Shown here one piece after another: positions 1 through 12,279 of a stretch of 64,000 nucleotides of DNA. A program made the translations under genes and the position numbers. Origin of the DNA: Lutjanus erythropterus. Lineage: Eukaryota > Chordata > Actinopteri > Lutjaniformes > Lutjanidae. The notes beneath the pieces were generated by a model. The model had not been told where the DNA came from, did no database searches, and worked only from the letters and a program-made list of their open reading frames with translations. The first letter of the stretch is position 1; every line of letters starts with the position of its first letter. The stretch covers positions 37,491,536 through 37,555,535 of the forward strand of contig CM034600.1 of assembly GCA_020091685.1 (NCBI GenBank), written 5' to 3'.

Positions 1-239
1 TGTTAAACAGGAGGACAGCGGGGGACAGGGGACAACCTCGCTGACTTCACCATGTGAATGTAAAAATAGCGCCAGCAGCATCACGCCATTGTCAATGAAA
101 CTTACGTCGCTCAAAACTGCCCTATAAAACGGGTTATTTCAATCATGTGCGTCCTGTCGTAATGAAGGGAAATAGCAGAAGGCTGAGAGGGTAAAACTAG
201 ACCTCACATTAAAGCTAACGGAGGAGCTAATTTACCACT

Positions 240-620
240 CAGCCGCTCACTCAGCCCAAGTTCAAATGCGAAGGGAGAGAAAAGAGCCGTTTTATTCAGC
301 GCCTGCCTCTTTGTTTCGACACACTGCCGCGCTGAAAGCGCTCAGTCCGCCGCTAACTCGTTCGTTCGTTCGCTCACTCACCGCGGCTGTTCGGCGGCTC
401 GGATGTCCGCTCGGAGGCTCGCTTCACGTCGGCGTGTGTGAGAGTCGCCCGGGGTGTCCTCGCTCCTGACGATGGCTCCACGTTGATGCAGCAGGCAGCA
501 GCTCAGGGTACCACAGACTGGACAACTTCTGGATGGGTGATGACACTTCAACCAGCGCGCATGCGTACGACAGTGAGCGAATGTGATGAAATGCACGTGA
601 GTGAGGAAGGGAGAGGCTCG
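240..620 (-). promoter_or_regulatory. CpG-rich promoter with probable minus-strand first exon
   Basis: This is the only strongly CpG-rich stretch in the left half of the window. On the minus strand a strong splice donor (GCCGCG followed by GTGAGTGAG) places an exon end at about position 382, with the exon extending right to roughly 500-620. No convincing start codon and protein family are visible, so I read it as a 5' non-coding first exon of a gene that continues leftwards out of the window. The plus-strand frames here are short and resemble nothing I know. The identity of the gene is unknown. The CpG density and donor are seen; the promoter role is inference. Confidence 0.45.
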
Positions 621-719
621 CGTGGCGAAGCTGTACATGGTGGAAGTGCTTCCCAGAACCGTTATACTCATATATATACAGAGGATTACTTCAAAATACT
701 TTGTCCAGTACAGTAACTA

Positions 720-1110
720 ACTACCTGTAGTGGAGAGAGTACTGAAAATATGTACTCAAGTACAAGTAGTGTTACATTAGTATAATATTACTCAGTTACA
801 GGGATGTAACTTAATTACAAACACTCAAGTTGCTGTAATTAAGTAGTAGTTTTGGGTGCTTGTACTTTTATGAGCAGATCATAATTGAGCTCTGACTACA
901 ATTTGAACTAACATCCAAACATTTCATCTGCGTACGGACGAAAAAATAAACATTGCAGCAGGTTTGGAGTCAGGATGTAATCATTAATCGACTGATCAGC
1001 ATAGAGAATTTGACCAATCAAAACTGTATCAAATGTTTTGTTTTGTCCAGTTTTGTCTCAAAAATATTTAGTTTACTGTCAGAGAGAGTAAAGAAACCAC
1101 AAAATATTCA
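720..1110. repeat. Diverged 'ACTTGAGTA/GTACTTGAG' hAT-type repeat fragment
   Basis: Clustered tracts such as 'ACTCAAGTACAAGTAGTG' and 'TTACATTAGTATAATATTACT' match the ends of the better preserved hAT-like element at 23,634-24,654. Similar fragments recur near 13,170-13,220, 17,960-18,080, 19,190-19,330, 29,000-29,120, 35,250-35,430, 52,350-52,410 and 53,270-53,350. No coding content is visible. Confidence 0.5.
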
Positions 1111-1117
1111 CATTTAA

Positions 1118-1350
1118 TGGGATAGTTCACCCAAAAATGAAAATTCAGTCATTATCTACTCACCCTCATGCCGACTGAAGGTCATGTTTAGTTTTTTAAT
1201 CCACAAAACACTGCTGGAGTTTCACAGGGGAAAAAAAGCATTGCAGAATCTCCCAAACAATAAAAGTGAATGGTGAACAGTTTTCAAATGGAAAAAACAA
1301 CTGGAAAAATAAATAAATAAAATGCCTCCATACGACTCATCTAGTGTAAT
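1118..1350 (+). repeat. MITE-like repeat end (GGGATAGTTCACCC family)
   Basis: It begins with 'GGGATAGTTCACCCAAAAAT', a terminal sequence very common in teleost genomes, followed by the family's 'CTACTCACCCTCATGCC' and 'CACTGCTGGAGTTTCAC' blocks. The opposite end of the same family, inverted, is at 22,190-22,263 ('AAACTCCAGCAGTGTTTTGC' to 'GGGTGAACTATCCCTTTAA'). The two are probably separate insertions. Confidence 0.6.
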
Positions 1351-1359
1351 TGAAGTATC

Positions 1360-3700
1360 AATACATTTTCAGTACCACTTTATGTTTTGTTTTGATTTGT
1401 TTTTTTTAATACAATTCTAACATTTGGTTGTATCGAAGCATTTAAACAAATGATCTAAGTGACCATTCAAGACCTCAGTTCAGTTCAGACATGAAATTTG
1501 GCTTGCAGCAAAACCAGACGGTGTTCAGTTACTTTCTCTGTACCAGCACTGTGCAGGTTGTTCTTTAAAAAAAAAGAAAGAGGTATTGGGTATCATTTTC
1601 ATACCAGTATTACATTCTGGTATTGTGACAACTAGCTAGCTTGTTTAGCAGCCAGGTTTACTTCCTGGATATGCAGCCCACTGAATATTCAGAGTAGTGT
1701 TTCCACCCTTGTTCCCCTCCATATTTGCCAAAGGAAAGTTTTACAAACAAAAAAACGCCATGGATCAAAAATGAATAATATACAGAGTCATAATTCACCC
1801 TGTTTGCAGTTCAAGGTCTCCTGTCAACAGTTTTAGAGACGTCTCTTTTAAAATGGGGGGAAATCTTCCCTGCAATACCATGAGTGGCCACTGGGAAAAA
1901 AGCATGGCTGAGCAGCAATACCCAGTTTAGGGTCTATTATACATTTATGCCTGCAGACCACAGTACCATGGATACGCATTGCTACACTGTCAATCACACG
2001 ATAGCCACACCCTGAAGCACAGCCTGCTTTATTCTCTGTTTTACTTTTGATAGGACCATAATTCACAAAATGATCACGAAGTACATCATGATTTATTGAC
2101 TTCAAACTAGCAATCGAGACCATAAACTCATGACGAAACTGTTTACTATGGTAATAAATGAAGTCAAAAGTAGGGTCATTTTCTCCTAAACTTTTTTACT
2201 ATGAGACGTCTTTTTGCAACCAGTGGAGTCGCCCTCTGCTGTCCATTCAGAACAACACAGATTTAAGGCACGTCTGCATTCGTTTCACTTTTCAGACCCA
2301 GAGTCTACGTCCGTTTCTTTTATATAGTCTATCTATACCTGTGCAAATGTCAAATAAAGTCACTTGAACTGAAATAAAAGTGTTTAATAGAAATCGTGCA
2401 TGCTGGTGTCAAGTCATTAAAGAGTCGATGAACCCTCAGAGGCTCTCTCACCTTTGTATCTAAATCTAGATCTAGAACAATAAGAAGATAAGTATTTAAA
2501 AGACTCAGGAAGTGAGGACAAATATAACACTTTATTGTGTTTGGATAAAAGAAAAACATTGTGTTATTATATGGTTTATTGTGTCCGCACCCACACGCAA
2601 CATCAACACTGTCAAAATACTGTGTTGAAATCCTGGTGCCTCCCTCACTCCTCAGCTGTGCAGGCAGGATGATCATTGCATAAACTGAGAAGCTTCGGCT
2701 GGGTGTGTTGAACAAAGAGACAATAGGCTACATAATGATCAAATCAAATGAGCTTTAAAGACAATACTTGGAACCCTCACTGCAGCTGTAGAAGATAAGC
2801 AAGTGACGGCCTACTTTAGTCTCTGCGCTCTGACCCTTTTTATCACTGGGAGTAAAGATATGTGCAAGAGCCGAAGTCCTTCCTGAGAATGGTGTGCACT
2901 GCTTTGCTTCAGTTTCCAGGGTGAACAATGTGTCAGAGGTGTTCACCAATCAGCAACGATGTTTCACGCATTTCACTGTATTGTAAGTATTAAAAGAGGT
3001 GAAAATTGGTACAAGTCTGACCATGTTGTGAGCTGCAGCGATGTGAAAGGAGAGATAGTTAGTTCCCTAATAGCTATGCAAGACCAGCAATATTTTGAGG
3101 TTAGCTTTGGGTGTGTAGTCGTTTCACAGACTTATGCTTCAGCAGTTTTATGATAAACTCTGACTTTCTTGAGTTGTAAAATTATCTTTTGAATTTAAAA
3201 TTAAAACATCATATGTGTAATTATTGGCATAATTCATACATGATCAAAACATTATTTGTCTCTTGCCAATGACTACAATATCTATTTTTTCCTAATAAGG
3301 TCCCATGGTAGTCCACTGGAAGGGGAGGGACAAGTGGTAACCTACAAGGCTGAAAAATGAAGCCTAACCTGCAAAACACTGCAGTTCCTTCAGTGGCCAC
3401 TTGAGGCTGGTTCCAAAAGCAAGTCAACCCCCCTAAACTCCCATATTAAAAGGCCCAACTTTAGGGCAGAAATAAAGTTATGCATAATTAACGATGTGCT
3501 TGCATTGAATGACAGATGAGTGCCATCACAGATGCATAGCCATTTGGGAGCCATATAATTCTGCCGCCTCAGCTCCACTCACGCACTTAGCCAGCTGAGT
3601 CAGCCAAGATGGCAGCGACCAGAGCCGCCACAGAGAGCTTCACAATGGCTTTTCAGAAACCTGTGGGTGACTTCACAGAGGCTCTGTCCATTATACAGTC
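1360..3700. other. Gene-free stretch
   Basis: Only short, low-complexity or AT-rich open frames are visible, with no supported exon, RNA gene or clear transposon protein. It may contain old repeat fragments that I cannot classify by eye. Confidence 0.5.
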
Positions 3701-3705
3701 TACAG

Positions 3706-4376
3706 GGGTTTTCGCATTGCATTTATCCCCAGGCTAAGAAGGTTTTCACACCGGCACAATCCTGGTGTAATCCAAAATGGACTAACACCAACTTTAGTCT
3801 CAGTCTAACTAGCCCTGCTCCTGAGCAGGGTTAGCCCCAAGATTGAGGGATTGTGTCCCCTGAAAATTGACTTGATCCAGGGCTTAAAGATGCAGCTGAA
3901 ACGGGATGAAAAGATGAAAGAAGTAATCAAGGAGTATTTTAGAATATTCACATCAGTTGCTGCATCAATAGACATTTAATCCAGAGCTAGTGGAAGTGCA
4001 GTGTGACTCATAAAACCCTGGGTTTAGCTTAATCCTAACAATTTGTGTGTGAAAGTTATCTCAGGGGTTAACTCTTAGCCCCAAGATAAAGATAGCCATA
4101 CACAACAGTATATGATTCACACTGCACTACTACTAGCTGGGGCTAAATATTGGTTGGTGCAGCAACTGATTTAAACATTTTGCGGGCTTTTCACACTGCA
4201 TATTATCAGCCTAGGGCTATCTTTAGCCCTCAGGGATAACCCTAATAACCCTGCACCAGAGCAAGGCCAGCAAGACCTAGGCCAGAGTCGGGGTTAGCCC
4301 ACTTTGGAATTTGCCGGTGTCAGTGTCAGTGTTCAGTATCGCTTGCTAGCCTGGGGCGAAGTGCAGAGTGAAAAGT
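3706..4376. mobile_element. Non-autonomous DNA transposon with terminal inverted repeats
   Basis: The left end (TTTTCGCATTGCATTT followed by a CCCCAGGCTA block) is mirrored at the right end (TAGCCTGGGG followed by CGAAGTGCAGAGTGAAAAG), giving an imperfect inverted repeat of about 35 bp around a 600-bp interior. The interior repeats 'TAGCCCCAAGAT' and 'TTTTCACACTGCAT' blocks and has no transposase frame. Superfamily is not certain; hAT-like is a guess. Confidence 0.6.
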
Positions 4377-4379
4377 CTG

Positions 4380-6100
4380 TATGACTTCATCTCTCTATAT
4401 AATGTATATTCCAGAACTTGCAGCCCAGAAGAAAATAACTGCTAATCAGTGCCTCCTCATTTCTGCAAGAATGTGAAAAGTTTTTCTGTCAAGTGAAGAT
4501 GGACTTGGATATAATTTTTTCACTGTTGTTGCTGCTGCTCTACTCTGTCACAGCACACAACAAGCCACTCCTGAGCTAAACCACAGCTCATTGAATTGAC
4601 ATTCCTCATCCTTCACTAAAAACAGAAATCACATGCTCTTGATCCCATAGGGGTAAATGTAATCGGAAATGGAGTCGGACCTACCCCTGCAATATCCTCA
4701 GAAAAACAGATGAACTCTTTGCTCTGCACTCGGGAGGTGATGTGAGCGTCTGGAACGGCTCCACCTCTCTAATGTGCTCCTGTTTAATTACTGCAAACAT
4801 CCCCATCTTCTGTCAAATGTTTCCAGCTGACAGCCTGTGAGGATGCTTTTGGCACAGCGATGTGACAGTCCTTAATTGGAATATTCACTCTGTTTCTGCT
4901 AATGAGGAGGAGGAGGAACAAAAGGAGCCAACAGCGGCAGGATGGAGTTTGGATGAGAACATTTTCTCGTCTGTCCAGAGTTCGAACTGTCCTTAAACCC
5001 GATATTAGCAGGGTTGGGACAGTTACTGAATACCTGTTAAGCTGTCACAATTTTAAAGTAATGTAACTTGATTAACTTCTGTTTCTTTTGGATTACTTCA
5101 GATTACTTCCAAGCATGGTGAAGTTGTTAAGTCTAACATGTTCTATATTTTTTGTAGATTTATTAAAGGGTTGTTCAGCTGTTCCCTCCTTTGCTATGTG
5201 TGAATTCACATTTAAATTAATAGTATTAATTCACACATGTCAACATATTGTATGCAATTCACACTAAGCGGTTGGTCTGTGTTGCTAAATTTAGTTGGTC
5301 TTTGTAGCTAATGTTAGAGGTTGGTGTTGGTCTGTGTAGCAAACATTAGAGGTTGGTCTTTCCTCTAAATGTTTCTTTAAATGAGATGTTGAGTGCTTGG
5401 ATGACGACAGTATTTTTACACCTGAATGCAGAATTTTCACTGTACTGTGATGTTCCTCTTTTCTGATTTAAAGATAAAATAATGTTGATATTTCCACCCA
5501 GTACTGCATTTTTCACCACAATAATGACTTGACTAAAAGATTAGCTGGTTTCATTTAAGGTCAGACTGATGTTGTGAGACTCATGAAGTGCTGTTATGTG
5601 TGCACATTGCACATGTTTTAGAATAGTAATCCTGCTAATAATCCTATTTTTTCTAATTGTATCTGTAACTGTAATGGCATACAGTTACCTTTTTTTCTGA
5701 ATTATGTAATCTTGTTACATGTAATCCATTACTCCCCAAGCCTGCATATTAGGACCAAACTAGTGAGATATCCATGAGTGAGCCCTGAGTGGCTCCTGTC
5801 AGTTCAGTTGGACTTTCTCCCAGCAGGCAGCTGACTTCTCCTCAATATTTATCTGGCCCCGTGTCCTGCCACAAGCAGGACGTCCGTGTACGTTTGCCTA
5901 ATGGTTTTCTGCTGTATTCACAGAGCTCACTAAGACAACAAACAGTTCCAGGGAGAAACCCCTGTTTTGTTGCTTCATCCCAGAGGAGGGAGAGGAGAAA
6001 AAGAAAGACGTGGGGCCTTAAAGAGAAAAAAGAAAAGTCAGGGTGAGGGGGATGGGAATCAAAAGGAAAAAACTGAGAATGAGAAACAGATATTGTTTTG
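4380..6100. other. Gene-free stretch
   Basis: No supportable gene. 4,720-4,980 has a less repetitive, mixed-composition character that could be a conserved non-coding element, but this cannot be judged without an alignment. 5,950-6,110 is purine-rich. Confidence 0.4.
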
Positions 6101-6157
6101 GGGAGGGTTCAGCGGGAAATTTCGGGGTGTTAGGGATGCGTGCTGTGAGTGAAAACA

Positions 6158-6184
6158 GTGTGTGTGTGTGTGTGTGTGTGTGTG
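6158..6184. repeat. (GT)n microsatellite
   Basis: Uninterrupted GT dinucleotide run. The frames read across it on either strand are artefacts. Confidence 0.9.
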
Positions 6185-6534
6185 TCTGCTTCTCTCGGCA
6201 CATGAGAGGATCTCAGCCGTTTTAGCACCCTGAGAACAATGTGTCCATGGTTAGCATGTTTATCAAACCCAGATAAACTCTGAGACCATAAAAAAGTGCC
6301 AACGTGCAGAGTCCACTGTGTCACGGCATGCATGCTCCCGTTAAGGCAACAGACAGACACACACAGACAGACAAGATCCCTCCCTTATACACAGAGCTCT
6401 CTTATATGTTTGTTGTCTTTTTGTCTGTTGTGTCTTCAGGGGTCTCTCTTTAATTCTTTCTCTGTGTGTGTGTTTGCCTGGTGCACACATTAAGCCTACT
6501 TAAGGTTAAGTCCATCTGAGATCGGATTTCCTCA

Positions 6535-6610
<76 letters not shown>
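6535..6610. repeat. Long (CA)n microsatellite
   Basis: About 38 uninterrupted CA units. It is one of the longest dinucleotide runs in the window and is likely polymorphic. Confidence 0.97.
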
Positions 6611-6613
<3 letters not shown>

Positions 6614-9600
6614 ACTCACTGTCTTCTTATCTTTCACTGCATTCACACTGGGCATTGTGTTTATTTATAGTTATAATAGCAATAAAAAATGTTAAATCCT
6701 AAAAAATACCTCCTCAGATCAGGTAGCTTCGACTGAAGTATGTTTGTGGCACTGTGTGAGGATTGTACCGCAATTACATTTGCAGATTTTTATGATGGAT
6801 TTTTCCCCTTACTCTTTATTTTTAATGCAAATTGCCATCTAATTAACACTTGTATATTTATTATATTAATATAAACTAATGAAATGGAAAGCTTCACCAT
6901 TTACAGTTTGCTATAGCTGCTTCAAGGATACTACATTTTTCATTTAGAAAAACTGACTTTTTTAATTCCATAAGCAGTGGCTTCCCATGATGAAAGTATC
7001 ATAAGTATGTAAAGTTTAAAAAAGTATGAAAGGGATAAAAAAAATGGAATAATAATGATTGATGTTGTTGCTGTTTGATCCATATAAGCTGTTGATCACT
7101 GCAGTTTGGGTTGCCAGATGTAAGTTTAGTTTTAATGGAATACATGGGCCAGTGACCAGGTAATAAACAAGCATTATAATTAAAGTAATTTATCAGCTAA
7201 AATTATGGATAACATTTTCTTGGAGTGGGACCAGTTGGGAACACTGCACTGAAGCTAACATGTTTTCACTCATGATGTCACCTGATATTAGCAGCTTTGC
7301 ATGCAGCATTCACAATTTGACAAGTTAAACACAGTGGTTTAGGACTGGCATTAGATCGCAAAATAAAGGAAAATTCATCTGCCCATTTTTCATTGCATTA
7401 CCTGTCACTTGTGACCTTTTTTATGTTTGCTGTCCTCACTTATCTTTCCCAAGCAGCAAATCTGACTGTCCAGGTCAGCTGCATGCAGAAATCAAGTGTG
7501 ACTACAGGTTGAAGTTCTGGGGAAACCAATAGGGAAAATAAATCCCAAACAGCCTCCAATATGGTGCGTGTCCTGCAGGCTGCAAGTTGAGTATCCTTGG
7601 TCTACAGTCATGCTAGCAGCTACAGTAGTAGTGAACCTGCACAGCGCTGCTTTGAGCTGAATGCTAACATGGTTGCAATAACAAATGCTGATGTTTGTAG
7701 CCTATAATGCTAGCCAGGTTCTACTGTTTTGATTTAGCATGTTAGCATGCTAAAATTTACTAATTAGGACTAAACACAAAGTAGAGCTGATGTTTGATCA
7801 TAAACAAAAGTATTGGGTAAACTAAAGTTCTGACCTGATGATGGATGATGAGAGGAGCTGAATGCTTTGTCATTAATATACATTCTCCCAGTGACACTAT
7901 TAAAATGCTGATGTTTAGCATGTTTTACTAAAACTACAAGAAGGCACAAATGATTAAGAATCTGCTGTAGCCATTTCATGAAGTTTATTAAGTTTCTCTT
8001 CACTCAAGAGTTTGCAAAATTGCACAATTTTTTAAGAGTGTGGGGATATTGTGGGGACAAGTTCGCTGGAAATCAGGTGAACCAGACGGTGTGTTCGCAA
8101 ACATCTGCTGCTTGACTTGGCAGGTACGAGAGGACAAATGCGTCATCTGCATCACAGTGAACCAAACTGTCCACTTGCAGGACGTCAGTTGAGTAGGTGT
8201 TTTGTCAGTGGCCCAGGACACATTGCGTTTGTACAGCTGAAACAGTGTGGTCACACGTGGTCTAGACCACCTCTGAATGTGATCTCAGCGATTGGATCTC
8301 AATGCAGCCTCAAGGCATCCTGGGTATACTGGATGCATGCAAATATCATGTGTAAACAAGCTCTATCTTACCTCACTGTATTAACACGTTAACATTTTGG
8401 ATATATTCTCAGTTTTGTACATGTTTGCTCATCAAACAAAGTATTACACAAATGTAAATTTTGATCTAACAACAGCACTAACAGTCAGGAGATAATCAAA
8501 GTCATGGAGATTCATCCTCATGTTACTATGAACATCTTTTTGCAGCAACTCATCCAGTTGTTGTCGAAGTATTTCACTAAAATGTTACCCTAATGTTGGC
8601 TTCATCCTCTGAGGGCCACAAATAATAATAATGATCATTTTTTTTATATAGCACTCAAGCTTATGCATCAAATTAAAAATCTGAAAACATATAGATCCCT
8701 CCACTGAAATGCAAAAATTAGGAACATTAGAGCACATAACCAAGCAGCCCTGAGCCTGTACATAGTGCAAGTGCAAAACGAAAGAAGTAGCTTCATGCAT
8801 CAATCAGTAAAATTTGGATAAAAGAAATAAGTTAATAAAAAACATGTACAAATTTATATAAATGAAATAAGATACAAACAAAAGATAGAAGGCCAAAGCA
8901 GTTGTATATGGAAGTGCATATAGAAATGCTAAAATAACTATATTAAAAAAATTGCAATTAGAAGCTGCATGACTGGTGTGCAGTAAAGGAATGAATGAAT
9001 GTGAAAGTTAAAAATCCACATCATGGATTACTTAAAGAATATACAGTAGATGCAATAGAGTCAGAATTAAAATGCAAAATTCTGAATTTTTCTTTTAAAG
9101 TTGGTCATTTAAGGGTTTAGACTTGATTTAATTTCCTCATCTCACTCGTGAATGAAAAGCACAAAAACACCAGTACAAAATGTTTGTTTGTGTCTGCGTG
9201 GTGCGCAGGTTGAGTCATTTTCCCGCATCAATCCGACGCGCTGTGACATCCACAGTTTAGGGAACTCTGAGTTTTTTAGGTCAGTGATGCAAACTGGTTA
9301 AACTCCCAGTATTGATCTGTTTATCTCACCCACTGTGCTGCTGAACTCTTTGACGCCGTCACCTTTGTCCTACAGATACTCCATGTCCATTTTCAAAGAC
9401 CCTCTTACCTTTGTCCCACTCACTTTCTGTGTGTCTCCGTATACTTCCTGCCTCACCCTGAATTAATCTGCTGAACCTTGTCCTTCTGTCTCTCAGACAT
9501 AAAATATCTCCTCACAATACAGACTAGACTTTTATCGGCCTGCCTTCTATGCTTCCTGCAGGTTATATTCTCCATTACATAAAGTGTTTTCATTTTCAAA

Positions 9601-9960
9601 ACTGTGGACAGAAAAAGGGACAGCTTACCCTGCAGTCTTCCTCCTTGCAGTGTTCAGTTTTCAGCAGGTTAATAAAAGTCACTTAAGAAAACATAACACA
9701 GAACATTGGCTGTTTGGTCTTTGAGTGGTTAACCAACATATCGTGTGAGTATGTGTTGCATGTCATCACCCATCTCTGTACTCTCATTTTGTCAGTTAGA
9801 CAAAAACAGCATCAAAAAAGAGGAAGCACATGCACTGGCGCAAATATGAGAGAGGCCTGGCAGGAGGATCTGGGAGTGGAAATCACATCAAGGCCCAAGA
9901 ACACGTCCGTTCCTCTTCACCAGAAATGGATTGTTGTGTTTAAAAATATGACACAGACTA
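6611..9960. other. Gene-free stretch with old repeats
   Basis: No exon is supported. 8,630-9,060 resembles the AT-rich 3' portion seen next to LINE tails (compare 44,520-44,720). 8,100-8,340 shares 'TCTAGACCACCTCTGAATGT' and 'GATTGGATCTCAATGC'-type blocks with 47,220-47,360 and is probably an old MITE. Confidence 0.4.
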
Positions 9961-9967
9961 TCAACAC

Positions 9968-10720
9968 TGAGTCAAGTCAAGTTAAGTCAAGTTTGTTTAT
10001 GAAGCACATTTAAAACCAACCAAAGATGACCAAAGTGCTGTACAATAAAAGAACAGCACTTATGAAGTATAACATGGCAAGAGATAGCAGCAGAGCAGAG
10101 CTTTGTGGCGGCTGCAGTGAACGCCCGATCACCCTTCCCTTCCAGCCTCAGTCGAGTGACAGAGCAGCTCGTCCAAGGATCTGAGTGATCAGGGTTGAAA
10201 GGGGGCCAGGGAGCTCAGATATGCGCTGAGGCACCAGGCTGTGCAAAGTTTTAGAAGCAAATAAAAGTACATTAAATTTTGTCCTGTGCTTAACCGGTAG
10301 CCAATGGAGGGACGCCAGAACCGGTGCAATGCTGGCACACTTCTTGGTACCAGTCAATGATCTAGCAGTGGCCTTCTGCACCAGCTGCAGGTGAGACATG
10401 CATGACGGGTTAATTCCCAAATAGAGGGAGTTCCTGTAATCCAGCCGGAAGGAAATTAAGGCATCTGTGACAATATGTTGAGGTTATTGAAAAAGAGGAA
10501 TGGTTTGACCATGGCGATATTTCTGAGCTGGAAAAAAACAACCTTTCACATCGGAGTTTACGTGTTTGTCAAATTTTAAAGTTGGATCAAGTATGACACT
10601 GAGATTTCTGGCGTGAGGAGGTAGGTTGGGCCCTAAGTGGTCAGCTGAGGGCCCCGTCTTACACCCGGCGCAAAGCAGATGCACGGGTGGTGCAGATGCA
10701 TTGCTATCTTACACCAGTGC
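9968..10720 (-). mobile_element. CR1/L2-type LINE fragment (reverse transcriptase C-terminus)
   Basis: Read on the minus strand, 10,684-10,484 and 10,420-10,148 give two conceptual fragments typical of the end of L2/CR1-clade ORF2. The first includes 'ARNLSVILDPTLKFDKHVN'; the second includes 'LQLVQKATARSLTGTKK' and 'PVLASLHWLPVKHRTKFNVL'. The 3' tail on the plus strand, 'GTCAAGTCAAGTTAAGTC' through 'CAAAGTGCTGTACAATAAA', is the usual LINE terminus. The two coding pieces are out of frame with one another and the 5' part is missing, so this is a dead 5'-truncated copy. The upstream RT catalytic motifs are absent. Confidence 0.85.
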
Positions 10721-10965
10721 AGTTATCATTTTTTCTACATCTGCAAGATCGCCAATGAACTGGCGCCTAGTCTGTGCGGCCATGTGCAGGAGGCCTAAAA
10801 ATGAAGGCAAAATGACGGTGTGGCCAGGCGCATTTCTTATCTTATGCTCGGCAATCGGAATCAAAACCTCTTGCACCTCAGAGCGGCTAAAACTTGGTCG
10901 GAGAGCAAAATCTGTGGTGCAGTGGGTCCTTCTGCACAAGATAACAAATGGTGCGTTTGGCCAAA

Positions 10966-10992
10966 GCACACACACACACACACACACACACA
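10966..10992. repeat. (CA)n microsatellite
   Basis: About 13 CA units. It generates spurious open frames on both strands. Confidence 0.9.
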
Positions 10993-12059
10993 TCTCCACA
11001 ATCACAAAACACCTTTCATTTATGTTAAACAGCGTGAGTGTGTGTGTGTCTCTAAAATTATTCTCATTAATAACAAATGACTCACTATTGCTGTAATCAT
11101 GAAGTCTAATATGTCTCAACAGACCTGCAGAGTGTGCACGGGACGAGATCAACAGATGAACAGATCAGTCAGCATGACAGCTGGAGCAGCTGGAGCGTTT
11201 GTGTCTGTGTGTAATTCACTGCAAAAAGGGGTTTTAAATGGTTTATATATTTAACTTAAGAAGTAGTAAATTTTCTCAGCCACTGAAGGAACACTTAATC
11301 CTGCAGTTTAAGGGCGGAGCAGCAATTTTAAAAGTGCGAGGGTGAGACGTTAGCGCCACAGCCTCCCCCGCCTTCAGCCCCTGTTCCACTCTCCAAGTTC
11401 AAAATGTGTATTGTATCACCGAGATGCTGCATTCACCAGCATCCAACACACCATGGTGTTAATCAGTTTTGTGTCTGGAAACATGTTTTTCAAAATAGTT
11501 TCTGCCAATAGATCTGTAGTCTCAGATATATTTACTGGAATAGATCGTAAAATTACCATGATATGTCATCAGAAATTACACAGTGGCTTTCAGGGGAGCC
11601 TTATTTTCCAATGAACACTATTACAAAACATGTCACATGGAACAGTGTGTCATATGGAAGTGCCTCAGGTTACTGCAAAAGCCATTATACTGTTACTACT
11701 GTAGGCAGATAATAGTGTCATCAATATTTGATAGAGGCTAAATAACAAAAACATAAGGACACTGTGTTAACATTGAATAATACATATATTAATCAAGACT
11801 AAAAAAAGAAGAGACAAACTCCACAGTGCACACAACAAACAGTGCAAGCAGCGTTGTGTGAATTAATGAAGATAAATGTGAGCAGCTTCTCATTTCTTAA
11901 ACAACCACGTCAGAAGACATAACCTGTGGTCGTGGAAAAGATGTAACTCAAATTATTGTCCTGCATCAAGCAATGAAAACAGCTAAGGAGAATGATGAAA
12001 CTACTAAAGGACAAGAGCTCACAGCTGTGTTTAATAATGAAAGAAAGAGCATTTCCACA

Positions 12060-12278
12060 CACAACATGAAGAGAACTCAAGGGATTGGAACTAAACAGCT
12101 GTGAAGCCTTAAGAAGACCACTTATCAGTGAGGATAATTGGAAAAAAGGCTTCAATTTGCTAGGGAGCATAAAGACTGGATTCTGGAGCGATGGAAAAAT
12201 GTCATGTGGTCTGATGAGTCCAGATTTACCCTGTTCCAGAGTGATGGGGCCTGAGCGTCCTTTAGTCGAGGAGGAGGG
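12060..12278 (+). mobile_element. Tc1/mariner transposase fragment
   Basis: Frame 12,171 onward reads 'KDWILERWKNVMWSDESRF' then 'TLFQSDG', a classic Tc1-family block around the second catalytic Asp (WSDES, 12,207-12,221). The preceding 100 bp resemble the region just upstream in Tc1 transposases but are frameshifted. Both ends of the element and the first and third catalytic residues are missing. It is a dead internal fragment. Confidence 0.85.
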
Positions 12279-12279
12279 T

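Noticed and set aside
10148-10684. Host genes on the minus strand
   Set aside because: The two conceptual proteins are the end of an L2/CR1-type reverse transcriptase, broken by a frameshift.
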